Assembly: GCA_944386595.1 (NCBI GenBank)
Contig: CALXBQ010000037.1
Coordinates: forward strand, 1 to 39,746
Direction: 5' to 3'
Source of the DNA: an uncultured Clostridia bacterium
Lineage (GTDB): Bacteria; Bacillota; Clostridia; Peptostreptococcales; Anaerovoracaceae
DNA length: 39,746 nucleotides
How positions within the stretch are numbered: position 1 is the first letter of the stretch; each line of letters begins with the position of its first letter. This document shows, piece by piece, positions 1 to 7,525 of this stretch. The notes under the pieces are model-generated. The model ran no database searches, was not told the origin of the DNA, and was given only the letters and a program-made list of their open reading frames with translations. Made by a program: the position numbers and the translations under genes.

Positions 1-1
1 T

Positions 2-70
2 CAAATAGACGACAAAGTAGAAATTAAGCTGCATGAGATAGCAAGGACGCAATATCTGCAGGCAGCTTAA
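2..70 (+). CDS. C-terminal fragment of an unknown protein
   Basis: An open frame runs from the window edge to a TAA at 68-70 and encodes about 22 residues ending ARTQYLQAA. The stop overlaps the ATG of the next gene as TAATG, the arrangement of translationally coupled genes, which is the main reason to call it real. The family cannot be judged from so short a tail. Confidence 0.4.
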   Translation, partial: QIDDKVEIKLHEIARTQYLQAA

Positions 71-546
71 TGATAGAGATTAATATTTACCTGATAATGA
101 TTTTACACACAAATTTGGACTTGACTGAATTGGATGAATTGTTTTTACATTATCATATGTATTTAGATGACGAAACTATTGATATCATTACGGAAATTAA
201 AGATTGTAGATTTTTTGATATGTTTCTTGGAAAAGGACATTCTTTTTTGACTTTGCTCCATGCACAAAAAGATAAAATCGGTTATTATGAAAGTATGCCG
301 ATTGGGAAAATTTACGAACAGAACAGTCTAATGACACCAGTGTTTCAAGATAATAATGGAGTTGAAAATAATAGGATATTAAAAGAATATGTTTCTATTT
401 TAAAGAAGGTACAGGAGTTTTCGAAGATTTACAAACAAAAAAGTAATTTGGATGTTTTTGATGAAGAATATGCAATAAGTAAGCTACAGAAAAAAGATAT
501 TGGACATTGTAATACATCAGTTTTTAAGATGCCAGATACTAAATAA
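70..546 (+). CDS. Hypothetical protein, AT-rich accessory gene
   Basis: A 158-residue protein I do not recognise. It is mostly acidic and helical in character (for example LTELDELFLHYHMYLDDETI), with no signal peptide, convincing membrane segment or catalytic motif. Its start overlaps the stop of the upstream partial frame (TAATG), so the two look like an operon. Base composition is far more AT-rich than the housekeeping genes to the right, and codons such as ATA, TTA and AAA dominate, which suggests horizontal acquisition. About 770 nt without a gene follow. Function is unknown; an accessory or defence-island cargo role would be pure speculation. Confidence 0.55.
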   Translation: MIEINIYLIMILHTNLDLTELDELFLHYHMYLDDETIDIITEIKDCRFFDMFLGKGHSFLTLLHAQKDKIGYYESMPIGKIYEQNSLMTPVFQDNNGVENNRILKEYVSILKKVQEFSKIYKQKSNLDVFDEEYAISKLQKKDIGHCNTSVFKMPDTK

Positions 547-1012
547 TAAGTCACTGAAAAAGAAGGAAGCATTTATGTGATTATGAAGGACATCTTTGTC
601 TGATATGCGAAATATAATCCGTGTTAATGAAGTAGAGTGGATTAATCGCAAAATTATCTACTACTATTTAGGGGGAGATTTAATTTGTGATACAAATAAG
701 TTATATATAAAATATTAAAATAAGTTAGTACTGAATTATTGGATCCAGAGAACGCTAGTCGATAGAAAAATCGATGAAGTCAATGAGGTTCAAACTTGAT
801 GTTGGTCGTTGGATAATTACGCAATTTGTAATTTTGAGGTGAATAAATATAGTGGCTACAATTTGGCTACAAAAATATTGTGAACGAAACAGATCATGCA
901 TATAAAATAACATAAACTGGACGTAATACGAATCCATAATACATATTATTTATAACTGTACAAATATAAAAGTGGAGTTTGAATAGCAGACAAAATATGT
1001 AGATTTCAGCAA
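547..1012. other. AT-rich intergenic stretch with no supported gene
   Basis: No open frame here has both a ribosome-binding site and convincing protein character. A short hairpin (TCGAT at 759-763 with ATCGA at 770-774) and two direct copies of GGCTACAA near 853-873 are visible. Their meaning is unclear. The stretch is probably decayed accessory DNA. Confidence 0.4.
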
Positions 1013-1013
1013 G

Positions 1014-1215
1014 TGTTCGATGAAAAGCCGGTTTTCTGGCGATTGCATCGAACACTTTTTCGATGTAAACGACGCTTTTCGTGATATTCATCGAACATTT
1101 ACTGGTGCTGGCAGGTGGGTTTCGCAGAATTTGTTCGATGAAAAAGGCGTTTTCAGGCTTTGAGGTAGAAAAACCGTTCGACCTGAGAGGCAAAATCGGG
1201 TCAGGACATCGAAAA
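1014..1215. repeat. Inverted-motif array 1 (core TGTTCGATG / CATCGAACA)
   Basis: Two blocks of 84 bp, offset by 118 bp, carry 9-bp arms in alternating orientation. Block 1: TGTTCGATG at 1014, CATCGAACA at 1046, TTTTCGATG at 1057, CATCGAACA at 1089. Block 2: TGTTCGATG at 1132, a degenerate arm at 1164 (5 of 9 matching), CGTTCGACC at 1175, CATCGAAAA at 1207. The start-to-start steps are 32, 11 and 32 in both blocks. The 23-nt gap inside each inverted pair is constant in length but not in sequence. The first pair extends to 10 bp (GTGTTCGATG/CATCGAACAC). The array lies between AT-rich accessory DNA and the metal-resistance regulator. Confidence 0.75.
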
Positions 1216-1323
1216 CCCCTTTAAGCAGTATAAAGCGGCGCTCAAGCCCTGCCTCGTCACTTTGGAATTTCCTATAGTAAGACTTTGGATTTTCCTAAGT
1301 GTTGACTTTCGATTTCCCGCCCG

Positions 1324-2022
1324 TCACTTCCTGTACTCCCGCGGCAGCACGCCGTAATAGGACTTGAATGCGGAGGTGAAGCGGCTCTGGCTGTCGTAGC
1401 CTACGGCACGGGCGATATCGGCGATGGAAAGGCCAGTTTCCCGGAGCATGCGGGCGGCCTCCTCCATTCTGTGCTCCTTCATATGGGCGGCTATGGAGTT
1501 TCCGTATACGGATTTAAAGGCGACCTTCAGGGTGGTAGGATTTATCAGATACTGCCTTGCAAGGTCGTCTATTGTTATCCTTTTGTCAAGGTGCTCAGTG
1601 AGACGGTCATGGATTTCCCTGATTACCGTCACCATTTCCTTTTCATATGGGGTCGTCGCTTTTGGGCAGGTTATTTCCATGACCTGCTCGATCATCTCGT
1701 GGAGAAGTCCCGCCTGAGGCGTGTCAGCGGCCCGGTAGTAGACTTCTTTTCCTTTTCTCCGGCTGACTATGAGGCCGCAGTCCTTGAGCGGTCTCAGGTG
1801 GTGGGAAACTGCGGGGCTTGACATCTCCAGCATGGCGGATATGTTTATGACGCATTCCTCCCAGTGGCACAAGAGCCAGAATATCCGGACTCTGGTGGGA
1901 TCGCCCAGCTGTTTGAAAACCGCGGAAACCGCCTGAAAATCGGCGGTTCTGCCTATCTGCTCCTTCATTGCTTTAAGTCCGTGCTCTTCACCGTGATCGT
2001 GGGGAAGTCTGATTTCGTTCAT
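1324..2022 (-). CDS. ArsR-AraC fusion transcriptional regulator of the metal-efflux operon
   Basis: A 232-residue regulator with two DNA-binding modules. Residues about 20-105 form an ArsR/SmtB winged helix (QLGDPTRVRIFWLLCHWEEC, then SSPAVSHHLRPLKDCGLI and the wing RRKGKEVYYR). Residues about 135-232 form an AraC-type double helix-turn-helix (ITIDDLARQYLINPTTLKVAF and LSIADIARAVGYDSQSRFTSAF). The N-terminus has a His-rich stretch (HDHGEEH), and a Cys in EECVIN sits where CadC-type proteins bind metal; both could be sensor ligands. The ATG at 2022 is preferred over an upstream one because AGGAGA lies 6 nt before it. It is divergent from the HMA/ATPase genes, so it probably represses or switches them in response to Zn, Cd or Pb. 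The two-module fusion is unusual. Confidence 0.85.
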   Translation of the reverse strand: MNEIRLPHDHGEEHGLKAMKEQIGRTADFQAVSAVFKQLGDPTRVRIFWLLCHWEECVINISAMLEMSSPAVSHHLRPLKDCGLIVSRRKGKEVYYRAADTPQAGLLHEMIEQVMEITCPKATTPYEKEMVTVIREIHDRLTEHLDKRITIDDLARQYLINPTTLKVAFKSVYGNSIAAHMKEHRMEEAARMLRETGLSIADIARAVGYDSQSRFTSAFKSYYGVLPREYRK

Positions 2023-2086
2023 TTTGTCTCCTTTCGCCCTATCGGAAATACTTTTCGCCCATTCGGGCAAAGAGGGCTCCGTTCCG

Positions 2087-2115
2087 TTGACTTGTACCGT
2101 TAAGGGGATTATACT
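2087..2115 (+). promoter_or_regulatory. Promoter of the HMA/P1B-ATPase operon
   Basis: TTGACT (2087-2092), a 17-bp spacer and TATACT (2110-2115) form a near-consensus sigma-A promoter. It leaves a leader of about 120 nt before the HMA gene. Confidence 0.7.
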
Positions 2116-2136
2116 TCAGGCATAAAGATTAAACAA
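2108..2136 (-). promoter_or_regulatory. Divergent promoter of the ArsR-AraC regulator gene
   Basis: On the minus strand TTGTTT (2136-2131), a 17-bp spacer and TATAAT (2113-2108) form a promoter whose -10 box overlaps the -10 box of the opposite promoter. One bound regulator could control both directions. Confidence 0.6.
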
Positions 2137-2148
2137 GTACTTAATTGT
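2133..2148. promoter_or_regulatory. Candidate operator between the divergent metal genes
   Basis: ACAAGTACTTAATTGT is an imperfect palindrome with a perfect core AAGTACTT (2135-2142). It covers part of the -35 box of the regulator promoter and lies just downstream of the efflux promoter. Position and symmetry fit an ArsR-family operator. The assignment is inferred. Confidence 0.4.
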
Positions 2149-2244
2149 AAAATATTAAAAGCGGACGCTATGGCCTGGCGGACTGCAGTGAAAATGCAGA
2201 CAAAAAGCGGGCAGAGGGTAACGCAATATGAGGAGGAAAAACCC

Positions 2245-2463
2245 ATGAAAAAGACTTATGAGATCGAAGTTGACTGCGCAAACTGTGCAAACCTGATGGA
2301 GGAGGCCACTAAGAAGACTGAAGGCGTGGCCGACGCAACCGTAAACTTCATGACCCAGAAGATGACTGTGGAGTTTGAAGAGGGAGCGGAAGAAAAAAAG
2401 GTTATGAAGAGCGTGTTCAAGGCGTGCAGAAAGGTTGAGCCTGACTGCGAGATCGACTTTTAA
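2245..2463 (+). CDS. Free-standing HMA heavy-metal-binding protein
   Basis: A 72-residue single HMA domain with the metal-binding loop DCANCA (C11 and C14) and the family pattern of a beta-alpha-beta fold (ATVNFMTQKMTVEF in the middle). The ATG at 2245 is chosen because AGGAGG sits 8 nt upstream; an earlier in-frame ATG has no such site. It probably binds Zn, Cd or Pb and hands it to the ATPase encoded 24 nt downstream. That ATPase lacks the N-terminal HMA domain most relatives carry, so this gene looks like the missing domain made as a separate protein. Confidence 0.88.
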   Translation: MKKTYEIEVDCANCANLMEEATKKTEGVADATVNFMTQKMTVEFEEGAEEKKVMKSVFKACRKVEPDCEIDF

Positions 2464-2487
2464 TCAGGCGGAAAGGAGGCCTTATCC

Positions 2488-4500
2488 GTGCAGGAGATTA
2501 TTATAAACGCCCTGCTTGGTGTGGTCATAGCAGTATCGGCGGTGTTTCTCATCGTTATTGACCGAATGAAGCGGGGCATGACAAGAAAACAGAGAAAGAT
2601 GATGATGAGAATATTTATTGCCGCCGTCTTTCTCCTGATAATAAGGATGATACCGGAAGGAGTATTTGAAGCCTTTGACGATGCAGCCTTTGTCGGAGCG
2701 GGAAGGCTGGCAAGATTCATTCTCTACGCGGCCGACTACCTTATAATAGGTTACGACATACTGAGGAAAGCCGTCAGAGGAATTTTGAACGGCAGGGTGT
2801 TCGACGAGAACTTCCTCATGGCGGTTGCCACGGTGGGAGCCTTTGCCCTTGCCATATACGAAAACGGCGATTACATGGAGGCCATTGCCGTAATGCTGTT
2901 CTATCAGATAGGCGAGTGGTTTCAGAGCTACGCCGTGGGAAAGAGCAGAAAGAGCATAACGGAGCTTATGGATATCCGGCCCGACTACGCCAATATCGAG
3001 GAGGGCGGAAGTCTCAGGCAGGTCGATCCGGACGAGGTGCGGGTCGGCACGGTTATCGTGGTTCAGCCAGGTGAAAAGATTCCTATCGACGGCGTGGTGG
3101 TCGAGGGAACTTCGGCTCTTAATACCGGCGCCCTTACGGGAGAGAGTCTTCCTAAAGAGGCGGGTCCGGGAGACGAGGTTATCAGCGGCTGCATAAGCAT
3201 GTCGGGACTTCTTAAGATTAGAACCACAAAGGAATTCGGCGAGTCCACAGTGTCTAAGATCCTTGACCTTGTGGAGAACGCCAGCTCGAGAAAGTCGAAG
3301 TCGGAGGACTTCATATCGAAGTTTGCGAGAATCTATACGCCGGCAGTGTGCTTCAGCGCTCTGGCTCTTGCGGTGCTGCCGCCGGTTATCACCATGGCAG
3401 TCTTTGGGGCAGATCCGGGCTGGGGAGTATGGCTTTACAGAGCCCTCACCTTCCTCGTAATAAGCTGTCCGTGCGCCCTCGTAATCAGCATACCTTTAAG
3501 CTTCTTTGCGGGCATAGGGGGAGCAAGCAGCCAGGGAATCCTTGTAAAGGGCTCCAACTACCTGGAGATTCTTTCCAAAGTGCGGACCGTGGTGTTTGAC
3601 AAGACGGGAACTCTGACAAAGGGTGTGTTCAGGGTAGTCGGAATACATCACAGCGAAATGGAGGAGAAAAAGCTCCTGGAGTATGCGGCTCTTGCCGAAA
3701 GCTCGTCATCTCACCCTATAAGCAGGAGCATAAGACAGGCATACGGCGAAAGCGTAGACAGAAGCCGAGTAACGGACATTCGCGAAATCGGCGGAGGCGG
3801 CGTAATAGCCAGGGTTGACGGAATCGAAGTGGGAGCCGGAAACGACAAGCTCATGAAGGAGATGAACATTCCTTTCATCGAGTGCAGCCAGCCGGGAACC
3901 GTGGTTCACCTGGCCGTGGACGGAAGGTATGCGGGACATATACTCATAGCGGACGTTGTAAAGCCTGAATCAAAGGACGCAATATCCGCCCTTAAGGCTT
4001 CGGGCGTTGAAAACACCGTGATGCTTACGGGAGATTCGGAGAAGGTAGCCGGCAGCGTAGCCGCGGAGCTTGGCATAGATACCGTTTACAGCAGGCTCCT
4101 TCCGGCGGATAAGGTGGAGAAGATAGAAAGCATCATAGAAGGCGCAGGCAAGGGAAAGGTCGCCTTTGCCGGAGACGGTATAAACGATGCGCCGGTGCTC
4201 TCAAGAGCGGATATAGGAATAGCTATGGGAGCCATGGGTTCGGATGCGGCAATAGAAGCCGCCGACGTGGTGCTCATGGACGACGACCCGCGTAAAATAT
4301 CCAAGGCCATAAGGATTTCGAGGAAGTGCCTCAGAATAGTCTATGAGAACATCACCATGGCCCTTGTGATAAAGTTTGCCTGCCTCATACTGGGAGCGGT
4401 GGGTATAGCCAATATGTACCTTGCCATCTTTGCCGACGTAGGCGTTATGGTCATAGCGGTCCTGAATGCTGTAAGGTGCCTTATGGTAAAAAAGCTTTAA
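2488..4500 (+). CDS. P1B-type heavy-metal-exporting ATPase (Zn/Cd/Pb class)
   Basis: A 670-residue membrane pump of the CadA/ZntA type. Visible motifs are the ion-binding CPC (327-329), the phosphorylated Asp371 in DKTGTLT, the SHPISRS histidine-proline locus, TGDS, and the hinge GDGINDAP (562-569). The last membrane helices carry Lys (ALVIKFACL) and Asp (FADVGVMV), the pair expected of the Zn/Cd/Pb subgroup rather than copper pumps. The N-terminus goes straight into membrane helices with no HMA domain. The start is a GTG 9 nt after AGGAGG. It is co-transcribed with the small HMA gene, opposite an ArsR-type regulator, and exports toxic divalent metal. Confidence 0.93.
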   Translation: MQEIIINALLGVVIAVSAVFLIVIDRMKRGMTRKQRKMMMRIFIAAVFLLIIRMIPEGVFEAFDDAAFVGAGRLARFILYAADYLIIGYDILRKAVRGILNGRVFDENFLMAVATVGAFALAIYENGDYMEAIAVMLFYQIGEWFQSYAVGKSRKSITELMDIRPDYANIEEGGSLRQVDPDEVRVGTVIVVQPGEKIPIDGVVVEGTSALNTGALTGESLPKEAGPGDEVISGCISMSGLLKIRTTKEFGESTVSKILDLVENASSRKSKSEDFISKFARIYTPAVCFSALALAVLPPVITMAVFGADPGWGVWLYRALTFLVISCPCALVISIPLSFFAGIGGASSQGILVKGSNYLEILSKVRTVVFDKTGTLTKGVFRVVGIHHSEMEEKKLLEYAALAESSSSHPISRSIRQAYGESVDRSRVTDIREIGGGGVIARVDGIEVGAGNDKLMKEMNIPFIECSQPGTVVHLAVDGRYAGHILIADVVKPESKDAISALKASGVENTVMLTGDSEKVAGSVAAELGIDTVYSRLLPADKVEKIESIIEGAGKGKVAFAGDGINDAPVLSRADIGIAMGAMGSDAAIEAADVVLMDDDPRKISKAIRISRKCLRIVYENITMALVIKFACLILGAVGIANMYLAIFADVGVMVIAVLNAVRCLMVKKL

Positions 4501-4535
4501 TACGATTTAATACGAAAAGAAGAAATTGCAAATAT

Positions 4536-4566
4536 GCCCGTGCGGAGATTTCCGTGCGGGTATTTT
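4536..4566 (+). terminator. Terminator of the metal-efflux operon
   Basis: CCCGTGCGGA and TCCGTGCGGG form a 10-bp stem (two G-U pairs as RNA) around the loop GATT, followed by TATTTT. Confidence 0.65.
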
Positions 4567-4634
4567 GCTGCCCTGTTTCAGGGAGAAATGTGATAGAATC
4601 TAAGTATGAGATTATCGCAGAGGAAGGTGACCAT

Positions 4635-5513
4635 ATGTACGAACTTATACAGCTTACTGAAAACGACTACTATATAGACTGTCCCGCCAAGATCGGGCTG
4701 GTGAAAACGGGGCCGGAAGAGGTCGTGCTTATAGACAGCGGAAACGACAAGGACGCAGGCAAGAAGGTTTTGAGGATAATAGAAGCGGAAGGCTGGAGCC
4801 TTAAGGCCATATATAACACCCACTCCCATGCGGATCACATCGGAGGGAACCGCTACCTTCAGGAAAAGACCGGGTGCAGGATCTTTGCAAAAGGAGCGGA
4901 GCGCGTGTACACGCGCATGCCTGCTCTCGAACCGACGGGGCTTTACGGCGGCCTTCCCTTTAAGGAGCTGAGAAACAAGTTCCTCATGGCGAAGGAAAGC
5001 GGGGCCGGAGAGCTGACAGGCGATGTGCTGCCCGAGGGAATGAGGCTTTTGGAGCTGGGTGGTCACTCCTTTGAGATGGCAGGCTTTCTCACAAAAGATG
5101 GAACCGCATACATAGCGGACTGCGTCTCGTCGGAAGAAACCCTGTCAAAATACGGGATAGGCTATATGTGGAACCCCGAGGAGGCCGTAAAAACACTGGA
5201 GTATGTGAAAACCGTCGAGGCTGCGCGCTTTGTCCCGTCCCATGCAGAGGTGGCAGAGGACATAAGAGCCCTTGCGGACTTTAACATAGAGGCCATAAAG
5301 GCGGTGAAGGAGAAGATCGCTGAACTGTGCAGGGAGCCTGTGACATTTGAAAGGCTTCTGAAGAGGATTTTCGACGAGTATGGCCTCTCGATGAACGTGG
5401 GACAGTATGCCCTCATCGGAAGCACCCTGAGAAACTACCTTTCCTGCATGAAGGACGGCGGCGAGGCCGGGATAATTATAGAAAACAACGAGCTTCTATG
5501 GAAAAGCGTATAA
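4635..5513 (+). CDS. MBL-fold metallohydrolase
   Basis: A 292-residue metallo-beta-lactamase-fold protein with the metal motif THSHADH (His63, His65, Asp67, His68). Later candidate metal ligands are GGHSFEM and the Asp in YIADCVS. Proteins of this type include glyoxalase II-like thioesterases; the substrate cannot be told. The ATG at 4635 follows a good AGGAAGGTGA site, and the longer frame upstream would run through the terminator hairpin, so it is rejected. The gene overlaps no neighbour and is followed 9 nt later by the Nudix gene, so the two are probably one transcript. Confidence 0.88.
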   Translation: MYELIQLTENDYYIDCPAKIGLVKTGPEEVVLIDSGNDKDAGKKVLRIIEAEGWSLKAIYNTHSHADHIGGNRYLQEKTGCRIFAKGAERVYTRMPALEPTGLYGGLPFKELRNKFLMAKESGAGELTGDVLPEGMRLLELGGHSFEMAGFLTKDGTAYIADCVSSEETLSKYGIGYMWNPEEAVKTLEYVKTVEAARFVPSHAEVAEDIRALADFNIEAIKAVKEKIAELCREPVTFERLLKRIFDEYGLSMNVGQYALIGSTLRNYLSCMKDGGEAGIIIENNELLWKSV

Positions 5514-5522
5514 GGAGAAGAG

Positions 5523-6155
5523 ATGAAACCGGACAGAAAGCTGATAGAGAATATTTTCAAAAACCACAAGGCGGAGCCCATAGGACGGCACAGATTTTAT
5601 TCGGTCCTGGTGCCGTTTGTGGAAAAGGACGGGGAGCTGTGGCTGCTCCTTGAAAAGAGGGCCGACGACATACCGTCGGATCCCGGTGAGATATGTTTTC
5701 CCGGAGGAAGAGTGGAAGGAGATGAAACGGCGGAGGAGTGCGCTGTCAGGGAAACCGTGGAGGAGCTGGGAATTCCGGCCGAAGCCATAGAGCTTACCGG
5801 AGAGGGAAACACACTGTACGGATACGCCAATTACACCATCTATTCGAGAATAGGATTCATAGATTATGAGACTTTTGAAAAGATCAGACCTAACAGCGCT
5901 GAGGTAGGGGAAGTCTTCCTGCTGCCTCTGTCATATTTTATGGAAAACGAACCGGAGGTATACACGGAGCCTATAGATTTCAGACCGAAGAAATTTCCTT
6001 ACGAGAGAGTTGACATACCCGAGGACTATAAATGGCGCACGGGGAAGTGGGAAATTCCGGTGTACGAGACGGAGGGACGAATCGTCTGGGGGCTCACTGC
6101 GAGAATCATAAGGAGCACGGTCGGGACGATTAGGAAGAGCCTGTGTGGTTTTTAA
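5523..6155 (+). CDS. Nudix hydrolase, CoA-pyrophosphatase-like
   Basis: A 210-residue Nudix enzyme. The Nudix box spans residues 62-84 and fits G-x5-E-x7-REUxEExGU (E68, R76-E77, E80-E81). The preceding stretch (LLLEKRADDIPSDPGEICFP) resembles the extra motif of coenzyme A pyrophosphatases, which split CoA into phosphopantetheine and 3',5'-ADP. The protein may therefore act in CoA turnover. The ATG follows AGGAGAAG. It lies 9 nt after the MBL gene and is its likely operon partner. Another nucleotide-diphosphate substrate remains possible. Confidence 0.85.
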   Translation: MKPDRKLIENIFKNHKAEPIGRHRFYSVLVPFVEKDGELWLLLEKRADDIPSDPGEICFPGGRVEGDETAEECAVRETVEELGIPAEAIELTGEGNTLYGYANYTIYSRIGFIDYETFEKIRPNSAEVGEVFLLPLSYFMENEPEVYTEPIDFRPKKFPYERVDIPEDYKWRTGKWEIPVYETEGRIVWGLTARIIRSTVGTIRKSLCGF

Positions 6156-6187
6156 GGTCAAAAGGTGATGTATACTTAAAAAAGACT

Positions 6188-6215
6188 TTCACTTTACTTT
6201 ATTTTGTTATATAAT
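6188..6215 (+). promoter_or_regulatory. Promoter of the nucleoside ABC importer
   Basis: TTCACT (6188-6193), a 16-bp spacer and a perfect TATAAT (6210-6215) precede the lipoprotein gene by about 40 nt. The surrounding DNA is AT-rich, which fits a strong promoter. Confidence 0.6.
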
Positions 6216-6254
6216 TTCAGTGTATTCTTTTTAAGAAAAGGTTAGGAGGAAAAC

Positions 6255-7403
6255 ATGAAAAAGTTTATTTCAGTTCTGCTCATCGGTGCAATGGTATTCG
6301 CATTCACCGCATGCGGCGGAGACAAAGAACCTGCTGAAACCGATGAGCAGGGCGGTACTACCGCTGAAAGCGGCGCTATCGATTACAATTCCATTCCTGA
6401 CACTATGGAGTCTGAGGACGGAAAGTATCAGATAGCATTCATCACTGACGTAGGCGCTCTTAAGGACCAGTCCTTCAACGAGTTCACATGGAACGGTGTT
6501 AAGGGATATGCTTCCGAGAACGGCAAGTCCTACAAGTACTATCAGCCGGCTAACGACCAGGCTGCAACCGACGCTGACAGATACGATGCAATGAAGGCAG
6601 CTGCCGATTCCGGCGCTGAGGTAATCGTAGCAGCAGGATTCCTTCAGGAAAAAGCTTTAAAGCAGGCTGCTGAAGAGTTCCCTGACGTACACTTCATCTT
6701 CATCGATGGAGCTATCGAAGGATACGACAACATCGCTTCCGTAAACTATAAGGAAGAGCAGGCAGGTTACCTTGCAGGCTATGCAGCAGTAATGGACGGC
6801 TTTACCAAGCTGGGATATTCCGGCGGTGGCGGCGGAGCCAACCCTGCTTGTATCAGATACGGATACGGATATGTTCAGGGCGTTGAAGCTGCAGCAGCAG
6901 AAAAGGACGTTGACGTTGAGATGAGATACAGCTGGGAATACGGTGACACCTTCTCCGCTTCTCCGGACCTTACGGCTATGCTGAAGGGCTGGTACGAAGC
7001 AGGTACTGAGGTTGTATTCATGGCAGGCGGATCCATGTTCCAGTCCGGAACAGAGGCAGCTGCAGCCAACAACGGCGCTATCATCGGTGTAGACGTTGAC
7101 CAGTCCGGTCAGTCCGATACCGTTATCACCTCCGCTATGAAGGACCTTGCAGGTTCTACCATGGATGCTATCGGAGCGCACTACGATGACAAGTGGGCAG
7201 ATTACGGCGGAAAGGTTACAACTCTCGGAGCAGCTGACGACAGAGTAGGAATCCCTACCGACACCTGGAAGCTGGAAGAGTGGACTGTAGACGATTACAA
7301 TGCTCTCTACGAGAAGGTAAAGAGCGGCGAAATCGAAATCTCCAACGAGGAAGTTGCTGATCCAAGCACTCTCGAGTGGGAGCACGTTAACTTTGTAAAA
7401 TAA
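6255..7403 (+). CDS. BMP-family substrate-binding lipoprotein of a nucleoside ABC importer
   Basis: A 382-residue lipoprotein with a classic signal peptide (MKKFISVLL, hydrophobic core, lipobox FTAC with Cys20) and a Ser/Glu/Thr-rich linker. The mature part matches the basic membrane protein/PnrA family, with KYQIAFITDVGALKDQSFNE near the start, then FNEFTWNGVKGY and VIVAAGFLQEKALKQAA. The family binds purine and other nucleosides outside the cell. RBS TTAGGAGG precedes ATG 6255. Codon use is highly biased (GCT, GGC, AAG), suggesting high expression. A terminator directly behind it implies it is made in excess over the membrane parts. Confidence 0.93.
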   Translation: MKKFISVLLIGAMVFAFTACGGDKEPAETDEQGGTTAESGAIDYNSIPDTMESEDGKYQIAFITDVGALKDQSFNEFTWNGVKGYASENGKSYKYYQPANDQAATDADRYDAMKAAADSGAEVIVAAGFLQEKALKQAAEEFPDVHFIFIDGAIEGYDNIASVNYKEEQAGYLAGYAAVMDGFTKLGYSGGGGGANPACIRYGYGYVQGVEAAAAEKDVDVEMRYSWEYGDTFSASPDLTAMLKGWYEAGTEVVFMAGGSMFQSGTEAAAANNGAIIGVDVDQSGQSDTVITSAMKDLAGSTMDAIGAHYDDKWADYGGKVTTLGAADDRVGIPTDTWKLEEWTVDDYNALYEKVKSGEIEISNEEVADPSTLEWEHVNFVK

Positions 7404-7430
7404 GCCTTAGAGCTTAATCAATCCGTTTTG

Positions 7431-7456
7431 AAAAGGGGGAGTTCTTCCCCCTTTTT
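7431..7456 (+). terminator. Intra-operon terminator after the binding-protein gene
   Basis: AAAAGGGGGA and TCCCCCTTTT pair as a 10-bp stem with a 5-nt loop, and the stem itself ends in a T run. Partial read-through would feed the ATPase and permease genes. Confidence 0.8.
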
Positions 7457-7525
7457 GCGGATTATAGGATAGACGTTATACAGGGTGATTTCATCCGAAA
7501 ATCTAAATAGAACAGGGAAGATGCT

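Noticed and set aside
853..895. Possible integrase tail (GYNLATK) before a stop
   Set aside because: The frame is short and closed by stops on both sides, without recognisable integrase sequence.
894..1193. Minus-strand 99-residue frame
   Set aside because: It reads through array 1, has no RBS, and its composition follows the repeat.
6156..6254. Purine riboswitch before the nucleoside importer
   Set aside because: The space holds a plain promoter and RBS; no purine-aptamer core sequence is visible.
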